Position numbers and translations under genes: made by a program
NCBI GenBank assembly: GCA_018268675.1
Contig: JAFDWB010000077.1
Coordinates: forward strand, 62,001 to 126,000
Reading direction: 5' to 3'
From: Actinomycetota bacterium
Lineage (GTDB): Bacteria > Actinomycetota > Thermoleophilia > Solirubrobacterales > 70-9
Length of the DNA: 64,000 bases
The notes under the pieces: generated by a model
Seen by the model: only the letters and a program-made list of their open reading frames with translations
What the model was told of the DNA's origin: nothing
Databases searched by the model: none
Shown here: positions 8,994 to 17,332 of the stretch, in pieces
Numbering within the stretch: position 1 is the stretch's first letter
How the letters are laid out: each line of letters opens with the position of its first letter

Positions 8994-9881
8994 CTAGCGG
9001 ACAAAAAGGTTCGTCGGACGTCCCGGCGTCACCCCTTCGATCGCGAGGAGTGAGCCAGCGAGGCTCTCTACGGCTAGCTGCTCAGGCGAAAGACGGTGTC
9101 GCGCGGAGGTCAGGTAGAGAACATCGAGATCGGCTCCGCCGAACCCGGGGCAGGTCGGGTTTGTCACTGGTAATGAAATGACGGTGTCGAGTTCAGCATC
9201 CGGGGTGTAGCGGTGGATCGCGCCGCCGCCGAATAGGGCCACCCAGATGCAACCTTCGGCGTCGACGGTCATCCCGTCCGGCAGACCGTCCGCTTCGGCG
9301 ACCTCAATAAATGGACGACGCTCCTCGATCTCTCCGCTCAGGGGATCGAAGTCAAAGACATCGATGCGCTGGGTCGTACTGTCGATGAAGTACATCAGCT
9401 GGCCCGAGGCGTTCCACGCAAGTCCGTTAGAGATGGTGGTGCCGTCGATAACCTTCGTCAGCTCACCATCTGGATCGAGGCGGTAGAGCGCCGCCTCCCC
9501 CGCTCGCCGCTGACGCGACATCGTTCCCGCCCAGAGGCGCCCTTGCGGATCGCAACGACAGTCGTTGAAGCGGTTCTCCTCGATGTGGGTCTCGACCTCG
9601 GCGAGCACGGTCTGCGCACCATCCTCGGACCTCAGGAGGAGCCGATGCTCCACGGCGAGGACGAATCCGCCGTCCCGACAGGGGACTGCTGCGCTTACTT
9701 CGCCGTCGGTCGAGAATGTCTCGCGCTCGCTGCTCCCGGGCCGCCAGAGGTGTACCAGGCCCGCTGTGATGTCGACGGTGATCAGGTGGCCGGAGCGCGG
9801 GTCCCAGGTGGTGCCCTCACCGAGGTGGTCAGGGTCTCGGCGAGCGATGCTAAGTGAATGCCTAAACTCTTGAGGGTACAT
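8994..9881 (-). CDS. SMP-30/gluconolactonase family protein
   Basis: A 295-residue six-bladed propeller protein: it has LGEGTTWDPRSGHLITVDI (residues 21-39), the ENRFNDCRCDPQGRLWAGTM segment with Asn/Asp metal ligands, ISNGLAWN, and DGMTVDAEGCIWVALFGGG. The family hydrolyses sugar lactones with a divalent metal in its central channel. The ATG at 9881 is only four bases from the operator at 9885-9897 and has no visible ribosome site, so the mRNA may be leaderless. It converges on the FAD oxidase (6 bases between the stop codons) and diverges from the SDR. A lactonase fits oxidation of a cyclic polyol or sugar by one of the dehydrogenases here. Confidence 0.88.
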   Translation of the reverse strand: MYPQEFRHSLSIARRDPDHLGEGTTWDPRSGHLITVDITAGLVHLWRPGSSERETFSTDGEVSAAVPCRDGGFVLAVEHRLLLRSEDGAQTVLAEVETHIEENRFNDCRCDPQGRLWAGTMSRQRRAGEAALYRLDPDGELTKVIDGTTISNGLAWNASGQLMYFIDSTTQRIDVFDFDPLSGEIEERRPFIEVAEADGLPDGMTVDAEGCIWVALFGGGAIHRYTPDAELDTVISLPVTNPTCPGFGGADLDVLYLTSARHRLSPEQLAVESLAGSLLAIEGVTPGRPTNLFVR

Positions 9882-9884
9882 TAA

Positions 9885-9897
9885 GTGATTAGATTAC
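9885..9897. promoter_or_regulatory. Operator between divergent SMP-30 and SDR genes
   Basis: GTGATTAGATTAC differs by one base from the perfect palindrome. On the plus strand it contains a TTAGAT -10-like box (9889-9894); on the minus strand TAATCT (9896-9891) could serve the SMP-30 gene. The 17-base string from 9881 recurs exactly at 31985. No good -35 box is seen at the usual distance, so expression may need an activator or be weak. Confidence 0.65.
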
Positions 9898-9918
9898 CCA
9901 AGATATGAGGGGGGAGCT

Positions 9919-10689
9919 TTGGAAGGGCTTAGGGAACAAATCGCGATCGTGACGGGTGGGTCCAGAGGCATCGGCCGGGCGATCGTCGAAACACTCGCAG
10001 CCGCGGGCGCGAACGTCATCTTCTGCGGACGCGACGCGACGGCAGGGCGGGATGCGGAGGCCGATCTGGCGGCGGTGGGCGAGGTTGGCTTCGTCACCGC
10101 CGACGTTTCATCGGAGACCGATTTGATCGGCGTCGTCGAGGCCTGTCGGGAGCGCTACGGCGTGCCTACGATCCTTGTCAACAACGCCGGGGTGAACGCC
10201 AACTTCGACGCGGTGGAGATGACCGAGTCGGAGTGGGACGCCTTCTTCGACATCGACCTGAAGGCCGCCTGGCTCGGTGCCAAACACGTCCTGGCGGGGA
10301 TGCAGGAGGCTGGCCGCGGCTCGATCGTGAACATCTCGTCGCTCCATGGCTTCGTGACCTTGGAGGGCTTCTTCCCCTATGCAGCGGCGAAGTCTGGGCT
10401 GGTCGGCCTGACCCGGAGCCTCGCTCTCGACTACGGACGCTTCGGCGTTCGGGTCAACTGCGTCGCCCCTGGGTTCATCAGGACGCGACTTGTACAGGAA
10501 AGCATCGACCGATCCGATGACCGCGAGGCGGCTGAGCAGGCGATGATCAAAGGGGTGGCGCTGGGCCGGATCGGCGATCCGATGGAGGTGGCCCGAACGG
10601 TCTGTTTCCTCGCCTCGTCGGAGAGCAGCTACGTCACCGGGGCATCCCTGCTCGTCGACGGCGGCCTAACCGCCCGTCGGGCGGGATAG
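9919..10689 (+). CDS. Short-chain dehydrogenase/reductase
   Basis: A 256-residue classical SDR with the NAD(P) motif VTGGSRGIG (residues 11-19), NNAGVNA, the catalytic serine in NISSLHG and the YAAAKSG tyrosine/lysine pair. It would oxidise a hydroxyl group or reduce a ketone in the pathway. The start is a TTG at 9919 behind a strong purine run (GAGGGGGGAG, 9907-9916); no better start precedes the Rossmann fold. It begins 21 bases after the operator at 9885-9897 and is followed 28 bases later by the GntR regulator, probably in one transcript. The exact substrate cannot be read from the sequence. Confidence 0.9.
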   Translation: MEGLREQIAIVTGGSRGIGRAIVETLAAAGANVIFCGRDATAGRDAEADLAAVGEVGFVTADVSSETDLIGVVEACRERYGVPTILVNNAGVNANFDAVEMTESEWDAFFDIDLKAAWLGAKHVLAGMQEAGRGSIVNISSLHGFVTLEGFFPYAAAKSGLVGLTRSLALDYGRFGVRVNCVAPGFIRTRLVQESIDRSDDREAAEQAMIKGVALGRIGDPMEVARTVCFLASSESSYVTGASLLVDGGLTARRAG

Positions 10690-10717
10690 GCTGGCCTGGG
10701 AGAAGTCAGATCATCTA

Positions 10718-11467
10718 ATGGCACGCAAGCACCGAGACGTATTAAGGATCCTGACCGCCGACATCGTCGCGGGCGTTCGGCCGACGGGCGAGATGCTGCC
10801 GAAAGAGGTAGATCTGGCCGGGGAGTTCGACGTCAGCCGGGGCGTCGCGCGAGAGACGATCCGGGCAATGGAGGAACGCGGTCTGATCACCGTCAAACAC
10901 GGGAAAGGCGCCACGGTCAATCCGCCCGAGTCATGGGATGTCTTCGATGCCGACGTGCTCGCCGCCACGCTGGAGACCGATCAGGGCGTCGAGGTGCTGA
11001 AGGAGTACCTCGAATGCCGGCGGATCCTCGAGGTCGAGGCGGCGGGACTGGCCGCCGAGCGGGCGACGAAGGCGGATCTCGAACGGCTGGCGGAGGCGAT
11101 GGGTCGGATGGAGGAGACCACGGCTCGGCCACCCGGCCATGCGGCCGAGGAGCTCTTCCATGAAGCCGACATCGCCTTCCACCAGGCGCTGATCGCCGCC
11201 ACCGGGAATCGTCCGCTGGCGAGCCTGGTCGAGCGCCTCCACTCGGCCCTTCTGGTGGCCCGGTATCCACTGGCCCGCCCGCAGTACCGGCTCGAGCGGG
11301 CGCTGCCCGAGCATCGGCGGATCTTCGACGCCATCTCTGCGGGCAACGAGAGGAAGGCGCGCGCGGCGATGAGCGACCATCTGGACACGGTCGGAGGCTA
11401 CCTCGACGAATATCGCCGGGGCCAGGGTCGCCGCCGCCGTCCCACTGTTGCTGCTGCGGGCCGCTGA
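10718..11467 (+). CDS. GntR-family transcriptional regulator with FCD domain
   Basis: A 249-residue regulator. Residues 5-68 form a GntR winged helix (LRILTADIVAGVRPTGEMLPKE...VSRGVARETIRAMEERGLITVKHGKGATV). Residues 90-230 form an FCD all-helical effector domain with the metal-binding Asp/His set in EADIAFHQALIAATGNRPL, LPEHRRIFDAI and MSDHLD. FCD regulators usually bind short palindromes and release DNA when an organic acid or sugar acid binds. It is the only catabolic-type regulator inside the cluster and so the best candidate for the six GTGAT-NNN-ATCAC sites. A degraded site (TCATCTAATGG, 10711-10721) overlaps its own start codon. Confidence 0.92.
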   Translation: MARKHRDVLRILTADIVAGVRPTGEMLPKEVDLAGEFDVSRGVARETIRAMEERGLITVKHGKGATVNPPESWDVFDADVLAATLETDQGVEVLKEYLECRRILEVEAAGLAAERATKADLERLAEAMGRMEETTARPPGHAAEELFHEADIAFHQALIAATGNRPLASLVERLHSALLVARYPLARPQYRLERALPEHRRIFDAISAGNERKARAAMSDHLDTVGGYLDEYRRGQGRRRRPTVAAAGR

Positions 11468-11527
11468 GCCGCTCCTAGGGCGCGTACGCCTTACTCCTCG
11501 TCGCCTAGGGGTAGGCCCTTGTCCTCC

Positions 11528-11561
11528 TTGCAATTCAAGTCATGTAGTGATTAGATCACTA
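11528..11561 (+). promoter_or_regulatory. Promoter with perfect operator before the nine-gene operon
   Basis: The -35 is TTGCAA (11528-11533), the spacer 17 bases and the -10 TTAGAT (11551-11556). The -10 is inside a 17-base palindrome, TAGTGAT-TAG-ATCACTA (11545-11561), the best copy in the window. The next gene's ATG begins at 11563, which is about where transcription should start, so this promoter probably makes a leaderless mRNA and is repressed when the palindrome is occupied. Confidence 0.75.
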
Positions 11562-11562
11562 T

Positions 11563-12612
11563 ATGTCCTCGGTCGAGATTTCCTCGGCTGGGCGTCGCGG
11601 GACCCGGGAGGTCCTCGTCACCTGGCCGGACTACGACGTCGATGGTGACGGCCTCGGAGCCTCGCTGGCGCAAGCCGGTCTGGCTGTGCGGCTGGAGCCG
11701 AAACGGGGCGCCCGGACTACCGCCGACATGCGTGGCTTCCTGACGGGTGTCGCTGCGGCGATCGTCAGCACCGACCCTTTCGACGCCGATCTCCTCGCCG
11801 ATTGCCGCGACCTGCGGGTGATCGCCCGGGTCGGGGTGGGGGTCGACTCGATCGATATCGACGCGGCGACGAAGTGTGGGGTGGCGGTCACCGTCACCCC
11901 CGGTGCCAACGAGGAGACGGTCGCCGACCACACCGTTGCGCTGATGCTTGCCGCGCTGCGTCGAATCTGTGAGCACGACGCCGGCGTGCGCCGCGGGGAG
12001 TGGAACCGGACCGGCGGCCACACCCCTTGGACCCTCCACGGCGCCACCGTCGGTCTGATCGGATTCGGCCGGATCGGTCGGCTCGTCGCCCGCCGCCTGC
12101 GTGGCTTCGACGTCGAGATACTGGTCGCCGACCCCGCCGCCACCTCTTCCAGTGAAGGCGTCGCGGTTCCGCTCGAGACGCTCCTTCGGCGCGCCACCGT
12201 CGTCTCGCTCCATGCTCCACTTCTTCCTCAGACCCACCACCTGATCGGTAGCGAACAGTTCGCCTTGATGCGACCCGAGGCCATTCTCGTAAACACCGCC
12301 CGCGGGCCGATCGTCGATGAAGCGGCGTTGCTCGCGGCCCTGGAGCAAGGGCGGATACAAGGCGCCGCGCTAGACGTCTTCGAGAGCGAGCCACCACGCC
12401 TGGACGACCTCGGTGCACGGCCGGACGTGGTCCTCAGTCCACACAACGCCGGCCTCAGCGTCGAATCGGTGGGCGAGATGACGCGCCGGGCGACGGCCTC
12501 GGTGATCGACGTCCTCTCCGGTCGCCGCCCCGCGGACCTCGCCAATCCAGAGGTGCTTGGGTCGATCGGCCTCGCCGAGCTCGGGTCCGACGGAGCGGGG
12601 ATCCATGGTTGA
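11563..12612 (+). CDS. D-isomer-specific 2-hydroxyacid dehydrogenase
   Basis: A 349-residue NAD-dependent dehydrogenase of the PGDH/FDH family. It has the NAD motif GLIGFGRIGRLVARRL (near residues 165-180) and the catalytic triad in NTARGPIVDE (Arg), DVFESEPP (Glu) and LSPHNAGLS (His). It would interconvert a 2-hydroxy and a 2-keto acid. The ATG at 11563 is one base after the operator palindrome; no other usual start exists before the first beta strand (EVLVTWPDYD), so the start is firm although there is no ribosome binding site. It is the first gene of a nine-gene operon and overlaps the aldolase by eight bases. Confidence 0.9.
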   Translation: MSSVEISSAGRRGTREVLVTWPDYDVDGDGLGASLAQAGLAVRLEPKRGARTTADMRGFLTGVAAAIVSTDPFDADLLADCRDLRVIARVGVGVDSIDIDAATKCGVAVTVTPGANEETVADHTVALMLAALRRICEHDAGVRRGEWNRTGGHTPWTLHGATVGLIGFGRIGRLVARRLRGFDVEILVADPAATSSSEGVAVPLETLLRRATVVSLHAPLLPQTHHLIGSEQFALMRPEAILVNTARGPIVDEAALLAALEQGRIQGAALDVFESEPPRLDDLGARPDVVLSPHNAGLSVESVGEMTRRATASVIDVLSGRRPADLANPEVLGSIGLAELGSDGAGIHG

Positions 12613-13375
12613 CCGGCTCCCCGACAAGCTCGCCGCGGGTCGCCGCCTGAGCGGTACGGTCCTCACCCTTCCCGGTCCCGCGGTCGCGGAGTTGCTCGCC
12701 GAGCCGTTCGACCTCGTCTGGATCGACCTCGAGCATGCGGCGCTCGGTCCGCGCGATGCCCAGGAGATGATCATCGGCGCACAGGCCGCCGGCGCGCTCG
12801 CCTTGGTGCGCCTGCCCGCCGATGCACATGGTCTCATCACGATGGTGCTCGACGCTGGGGCCGACGGGCTCGTGATCGCCGACGTCCGCGGTCCGGCCGA
12901 CGTGACGACGGCCGTCGCCCAGGCGACACACCCGCCAGCAGGTAGTCGAGGGTGGGGACCACGGCGTCTTGCTCTACGCAATCGCACCGCTGGCGCGCGC
13001 CCGGGCGCGCCTTCGATCTGGATCCAGATCGAGAGCCGGATAGCGGTCGAGCGGATCGCCGAGATCGTCGCCACGCCGGGCATCGAGGCGGTCTGCGTGG
13101 GCACCGCCGATCTCTCCTTCTCGCTCGGGGCGCCCCTGGACATGGCGGCCCCAGACCTTCTCGATGCACTCGAGCAGGTGGCGCAGGCCTGCGCCGACCA
13201 TGACGTCCACTTCGCCCTCGCGGGCAGCCTCGAGGCGGCTCCGACCGCGGCACTGCAGCGCGCCGCCGCCTTGATCCACGGGACCGACGCCAAGCTATGC
13301 GCCCAGGCGGTCGATTCGGCCGCGGCCTGGATGCGCGGAATCCTCGAACCAGAACAGGAGTCGTTCGGACGATGA
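12605..13375 (+). CDS. HpcH/HpaI family class II aldolase
   Basis: A 256-residue TIM-barrel aldolase of the 2,4-dihydroxyhept-2-ene-1,7-dioate aldolase family. Visible residues are the WIDLEHAALGPRDAQ motif (catalytic His), LVRLPA (substrate Arg), QIES (metal Glu) and VGTADLSFSLG (metal Asp). The enzymes split 4-hydroxy-2-keto acids, usually releasing pyruvate or another short keto acid. In this operon it could replace the IolC/IolJ kinase-aldolase half of inositol catabolism by cleaving an unphosphorylated intermediate; that is inference. The ATG at 12605 overlaps the previous gene, and its end overlaps the HisD-like gene by four bases. Confidence 0.9.
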   Translation: MVDRLPDKLAAGRRLSGTVLTLPGPAVAELLAEPFDLVWIDLEHAALGPRDAQEMIIGAQAAGALALVRLPADAHGLITMVLDAGADGLVIADVRGPADVTTAVAQATHPPAGSRGWGPRRLALRNRTAGARPGAPSIWIQIESRIAVERIAEIVATPGIEAVCVGTADLSFSLGAPLDMAAPDLLDALEQVAQACADHDVHFALAGSLEAAPTAALQRAAALIHGTDAKLCAQAVDSAAAWMRGILEPEQESFGR

Positions 13376-14661
13376 CCGAGTACCTCAAGCAGGCCCCGAT
13401 CTACAGCGCCCAGGTGACCGAAGACGTGCGGCGCACCGTGAGCGAGATGCTGAGCCGGATCGAACGCGAGGGGGAGATGGCGATCCGTGCCTACTCTCGC
13501 GAACTCGACGATTGGGATCCGCCCTCCTTCGTCGTCGGCGAAGACCAGATCCGGGAGGCCGAACGCGGGATCGACACCGAGCTCGCCGAACACGTCGCAT
13601 TCGCCCAGGCCCAGGTGCGCCGCTTCGCCACGGCTCAGCGCGAGTCGATGTCAGAGCTCGAGGTCGAAACGCTGCCCGGCGTGACGCTCGGCCACCGTCA
13701 CATCCCCGTGCAAACGGTCGGCTCCTACGTGCCCGGCGGCCGGTATCCGATGCTCGCCTCGGCCTTCATGACCGTCATCGTCCCCAAGGTCGCGGGGGTC
13801 GAGCGTGTGATCGCCTGCGCCCCGCCGCAGCGCAATCAGGGCATCCACCCGGTGATGTTGTACACGATGGCCACCTCCGGCGCTGACCATGTTATCTGTC
13901 TCGGCGGGGTGCAGGGGCTCGCTGCGATGGCCTTTGGGATCGAGGATCTTGAGCCCGCCGACATGATCGTCGGCGCCGGGAACGCGTACGTGGCCGAGGC
14001 GAAGCGGCAGCTTTTCGGCGAGGTCGGGATCGACCTGCTCGCCGGACCGACGGAGGTGGCGATCATCGCCGACGCCACCGCCGACGCCGAACTCGTCGCC
14101 GCCGATCTTCTCGGCCAGGCCGAGCACGGACCGACCTCTCCTGCGGTGCTTATCACCACCGATCGTGGCCTCGGCGAGGAGGTCATGGTGCAGGTCGACC
14201 GCCTGCTCGAGACGTGGCCGACCAGTGAGGTTGCTGGCGCGGCCTGGAAGGCGCACGGCTCGATTGCCGTCGTCGCCGATCGCTCCGCTGCCGTCGCCCT
14301 CTCCGACCAGATCGCGCCGGAGCACCTTGAGGTCCAAGTCGAGGAAGAGGAGTTGGACGACTATCTAGCCGAGCTGAAGAACTACGGCTCGCTGTTCCTC
14401 GGGCGACAGGCGACGGTGGCCTACGGCGACAAGGCCGTCGGCACCAACCACGTCCTACCGACGATGCGCGCCGCCCGCTACACCGGCGGCCTCTGGGTTG
14501 GCAAGTTCCTCAAGACCTGCACCTACCAGCGCCTGACCGAGGAGGGTACGCAGCGCGTCGCCCCGGCGGTGGCGGCGATCTCTCGCGCCGAGCATTTCGA
14601 GGGCCACGGACTGACCGCGACGATGCGCCTCGATCGGATCGAGACCGAGGTGGCGTCGTGA
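13372..14661 (+). CDS. HisD-like zinc NAD dehydrogenase (catabolic paralogue, HpsN-like)
   Basis: A 429-residue member of the histidinol dehydrogenase superfamily. The zinc and catalytic residues are present: Gln and His in GQAEHGP, the Glu-His pair in QIAPEHLEV, Asp in AYGDKAVGTNH and His in EGHGLTATMR. It lies in a catabolic operon with no other his gene, so it is not the biosynthetic HisD. Known catabolic paralogues such as HpsN oxidise a primary alcohol in two steps to a carboxylate. Here a cyclitol- or sugar-derived alcohol is more likely than a sulfonate because no sulfonate-cleaving gene is nearby. The ATG overlaps the aldolase stop by four bases. Confidence 0.88.
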   Translation: MTEYLKQAPIYSAQVTEDVRRTVSEMLSRIEREGEMAIRAYSRELDDWDPPSFVVGEDQIREAERGIDTELAEHVAFAQAQVRRFATAQRESMSELEVETLPGVTLGHRHIPVQTVGSYVPGGRYPMLASAFMTVIVPKVAGVERVIACAPPQRNQGIHPVMLYTMATSGADHVICLGGVQGLAAMAFGIEDLEPADMIVGAGNAYVAEAKRQLFGEVGIDLLAGPTEVAIIADATADAELVAADLLGQAEHGPTSPAVLITTDRGLGEEVMVQVDRLLETWPTSEVAGAAWKAHGSIAVVADRSAAVALSDQIAPEHLEVQVEEEELDDYLAELKNYGSLFLGRQATVAYGDKAVGTNHVLPTMRAARYTGGLWVGKFLKTCTYQRLTEEGTQRVAPAVAAISRAEHFEGHGLTATMRLDRIETEVAS

Positions 14662-15422
14662 GCTTCGGCGACTCCGATTTCCGGCTCGAGGACCGGACGA
14701 TCGCAGTGGTCGGCGCCGGCCGCGGCATCGGCGCCGGGGTTGCGGAGGCATGCGCCGCAGCGGGGGCGGAGCGGGTGGTCCTGCTAGGGCGGACCCAAAG
14801 CGATCTAGCTGCGGTCGCCGAGACGGTCGCCGAGCGGGGATCCGAGGCGCAGATCGCCGTTTGCGACGTCACCTCGACCGAATCGATCGTCAGCGCTTTC
14901 GAACAGTTCGAGCGGGTCGACGTGCTCGTCGAGGCGGCGGGCGCAAATCAGCCAGAGCCGTTTGTCGACGTCGACGAGGAAACCTTCGACCGCCTATTCG
15001 CCCTTAACGTGAGAGGCGTGTTCTTCACCGTACAGGCAGCGGTCAAGAAGATGCTCGCCGCCCAGCGCGGCGGCGTGGTCGTCATCGTCTCCTCGCAGAT
15101 GGGTCACGTCGGTGCCGCCAGCCGGAGCGTCTATTGCGCGAGCAAGCATGCGCTGGAGGGGCTTACGAAGGCGCTCGGCGTGGAGCTGGCCGTCGCCGGG
15201 ATCCGGGTCGTCACGGTCGCCCCGACCTTCGTCCGCACGGCGATGACCGCCGCGCAGCTGGACGATCCGGAGATCGGCGCCGAGCTTCTCGCCCAGATCC
15301 CACGGGGACGGTTTGGCGAGGTCGACGAGGTGGCTCGTGCGGTCGTTCTCGCCGCCTCCCCGGCGGCGTCGTTGATGACCGGCTCCAGCCTGATCCTCGA
15401 TGGGGGGTGGACCGCCCGATGA
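14658..15422 (+). CDS. Short-chain dehydrogenase/reductase
   Basis: A 254-residue classical SDR: IAVVGAGRGIGAGVAEA (cofactor site, residues 15-31), NVRGVFF, catalytic serine in VIVSSQMGH, and YCASKHALEG with the Tyr/Lys pair. It should act on a hydroxyl or ketone of the pathway intermediate, together with the HisD-like enzyme. The GTG start overlaps the previous stop (GTGA), and the next gene's ATG overlaps its own TGA. Cofactor preference is not clear. It is related only distantly to the SDR at 9919. Confidence 0.9.
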   Translation: MSFGDSDFRLEDRTIAVVGAGRGIGAGVAEACAAAGAERVVLLGRTQSDLAAVAETVAERGSEAQIAVCDVTSTESIVSAFEQFERVDVLVEAAGANQPEPFVDVDEETFDRLFALNVRGVFFTVQAAVKKMLAAQRGGVVVIVSSQMGHVGAASRSVYCASKHALEGLTKALGVELAVAGIRVVTVAPTFVRTAMTAAQLDDPEIGAELLAQIPRGRFGEVDEVARAVVLAASPAASLMTGSSLILDGGWTAR

Positions 15423-17332
15423 CGGACTCGACGGTCCGCCTGACGACGGCCCAGGCCCTGGTCCGCTTCCTGCAGGTCCAGTTCTCCGAGCGCGACGGCC
15501 AGACGCAACGGGCGATCCCGGCGATTTTCGGCATCTTCGGCCACGGCAACGTCCTCGGCGTCGGCCAGGCCGTCCAGCAGGAGGGGGCGGAGCTGCCGCT
15601 CTTCCAGCCGAAGAACGAGCAGTCGATGGTCCACACCGCCCTCGGCTACGCCAAGGCCAGCCGCCGCCTGGCGACGTTCGCCTGCTCGGCATCGATCGGG
15701 CCGGGTTCGACCAACCTCCTGACCGGTGCGGCGACCGCCACCACCAACCGGCTGCCGGTGCTCCTCCTGCCCAGCGACACCTTCGCTGGCCGGCGCCAGG
15801 GCGTCGTCCTGCAGCAGCTCGAGGGCGGCACGAGCGCGGACGAGTCGGTCAACGATGCCTTTCGCCCGCTGAGTCGCTTCTTCGATCGCGTCTCGCGGCC
15901 CGAGCAACTGCTGACCGCGCTGCCGCAGGCGATGCGGGTCCTCCTCGACCCGGCGGAGACGGGCGCGGTGACGATCTCGCTGCACCAAGATGTCCAGGGC
16001 GAGGCCTTCGACTTTCCTCGCGCCTTCTTCGAGCCGCGGACCTGGTCGGTCACCCGCCGCCCTCCTGCGGAGGCGGAGCTGGCCGCCGCGGTGCAGCTGA
16101 TCGAAGGTGCCCGGCGTCCGCTGATCATCGCCGGTGGCGGGGTCCGTTACTCGGCGGCCGAGGAGGCCCTGCACCGATTCGCCGAGCGTCACCAGATCCC
16201 GGTTGCTGAGACGTCGGCCGGCAAGGGTGCGCTCGCGGACTCGGAGGTGCTGCTTGGCGGAGTCGGCGTGAACGGGACCCCCGCTGCGGCGCGGATCGCC
16301 AATGAGTCCGATCTGGTCCTCTGCATCGGCACCAGGCTGAGCGACTTCACCACCGGATCCCAGTCGCTGTTCCAGGATCCGGAGGTCCGCTTCGTCGGTC
16401 TGAATGCCAATGCCACCGACGCTTACAAGCTCTCGGCGACGCCGCTGGTCGCCGACGCCCGCGCCGGAATCGAGGCGCTGGACGAGGCGCTAGGCGGCTG
16501 GCGCGCCGGGCCCGAGCAGTCGACCGAAGCAAGGGCGGCGACCGCGAGCTGGCGCGAGGAGCTTGGCGCACATCTCGCCGAAGACCCGAGCAAGGACGGG
16601 GCGATGCTCCAGGCCCAGGTACTGAAGGTGATCAACGACGAGACGCGGGCGGGGGACTGGGTCGTCGCCGCGGCGGGCTGGCAGCCCGGCGACCTGCTGA
16701 AGATGTGGGAGACGCCGCCGGGCAGCTTCACCCACATCGAGTTCGCCTTCTCCTGCATGGGTCATGAGATCCCCGCCGGGCTCGGCATCCGCCTGCGCGA
16801 GGGCGCCGATGGCGAGGTCTTCGTCGTGATCGGTGACGGGACCTACCTGATGCAGCCGACCGAGCTGGCCACGGCGGTGCAGGAGGGGCTGAAGCTGACC
16901 GTGGTCGTGCTCGACAACGGCGGCTACCAGTCGATCAACGCGCTCGCGGTCGGCAACACGGGGACCGGCGCCGGCAACGAGTTCCGCCGGCGCAGCGACG
17001 ACGGCAGACTGCCGACCGGTGAGCCGTTTGCGGTCGACTTCGTCGGCAACGCGGCCAGCATGGGCTGTCGCGCCGCGGCCGCCGGGTCGGCGGACGAGCT
17101 GGCCGCGGCCCTGCGCGAGGCGCGCGGAGGTGGGGAGACCACGGTGATCGTATGCAACACCCGCGGCGACGGCGCGCTGCCGCCGAGCGGGGTCTTCTGG
17201 GACCTCGGGGTACCCGAGATCGCGACCTCGGCGGAGACCGCGAAGCTGAGCGAGGAGCACCGCGCGCGCCGCGCCGCGCAGCGCAGTTACCTGCATCCAC
17301 CCCACGATCCGAAAGGAGGTCAGCACCGATGA
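15419..17332 (+). CDS. iolD: IolD-like ThDP-dependent trihydroxycyclohexanedione hydrolase
   Basis: A 637-residue thiamine-diphosphate enzyme of the usual IolD length. It opens with VRLTTAQALVRFLQVQFSERDG and FGIFGHGNV, has the ThDP-activating Glu67 in KNEQSMVHTALGYAK, and the cofactor motif GDGTYLM...LDNGGYQSIN (from residue 472). IolD hydrolyses the ring of 3D-(3,5/4)-trihydroxycyclohexane-1,2-dione to 5-deoxy-glucuronate, the ring-opening step of myo-inositol catabolism. Its presence is the strongest clue that the operon handles a cyclohexane polyol. The sequence differs from standard IolD around the cofactor motif, so the diketone substrate may be a variant. A ribosome site for the next gene (AAAGGAGGT) lies in its last codons. 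Confidence 0.82.
   Translation: MTDSTVRLTTAQALVRFLQVQFSERDGQTQRAIPAIFGIFGHGNVLGVGQAVQQEGAELPLFQPKNEQSMVHTALGYAKASRRLATFACSASIGPGSTNLLTGAATATTNRLPVLLLPSDTFAGRRQGVVLQQLEGGTSADESVNDAFRPLSRFFDRVSRPEQLLTALPQAMRVLLDPAETGAVTISLHQDVQGEAFDFPRAFFEPRTWSVTRRPPAEAELAAAVQLIEGARRPLIIAGGGVRYSAAEEALHRFAERHQIPVAETSAGKGALADSEVLLGGVGVNGTPAAARIANESDLVLCIGTRLSDFTTGSQSLFQDPEVRFVGLNANATDAYKLSATPLVADARAGIEALDEALGGWRAGPEQSTEARAATASWREELGAHLAEDPSKDGAMLQAQVLKVINDETRAGDWVVAAAGWQPGDLLKMWETPPGSFTHIEFAFSCMGHEIPAGLGIRLREGADGEVFVVIGDGTYLMQPTELATAVQEGLKLTVVVLDNGGYQSINALAVGNTGTGAGNEFRRRSDDGRLPTGEPFAVDFVGNAASMGCRAAAAGSADELAAALREARGGGETTVIVCNTRGDGALPPSGVFWDLGVPEIATSAETAKLSEEHRARRAAQRSYLHPPHDPKGGQHR

Noticed and set aside
10711-10723. 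Seventh full operator at the GntR start codon
   Set aside because: TCATCTAATGG differs at three of eleven positions from the consensus; it may be a weak autoregulatory site but is not counted.
13372-14661. Histidine biosynthesis gene hisD
   Set aside because: Family residues match, but no other his gene is near and the gene is embedded in a catabolic operon; treated as a catabolic paralogue.
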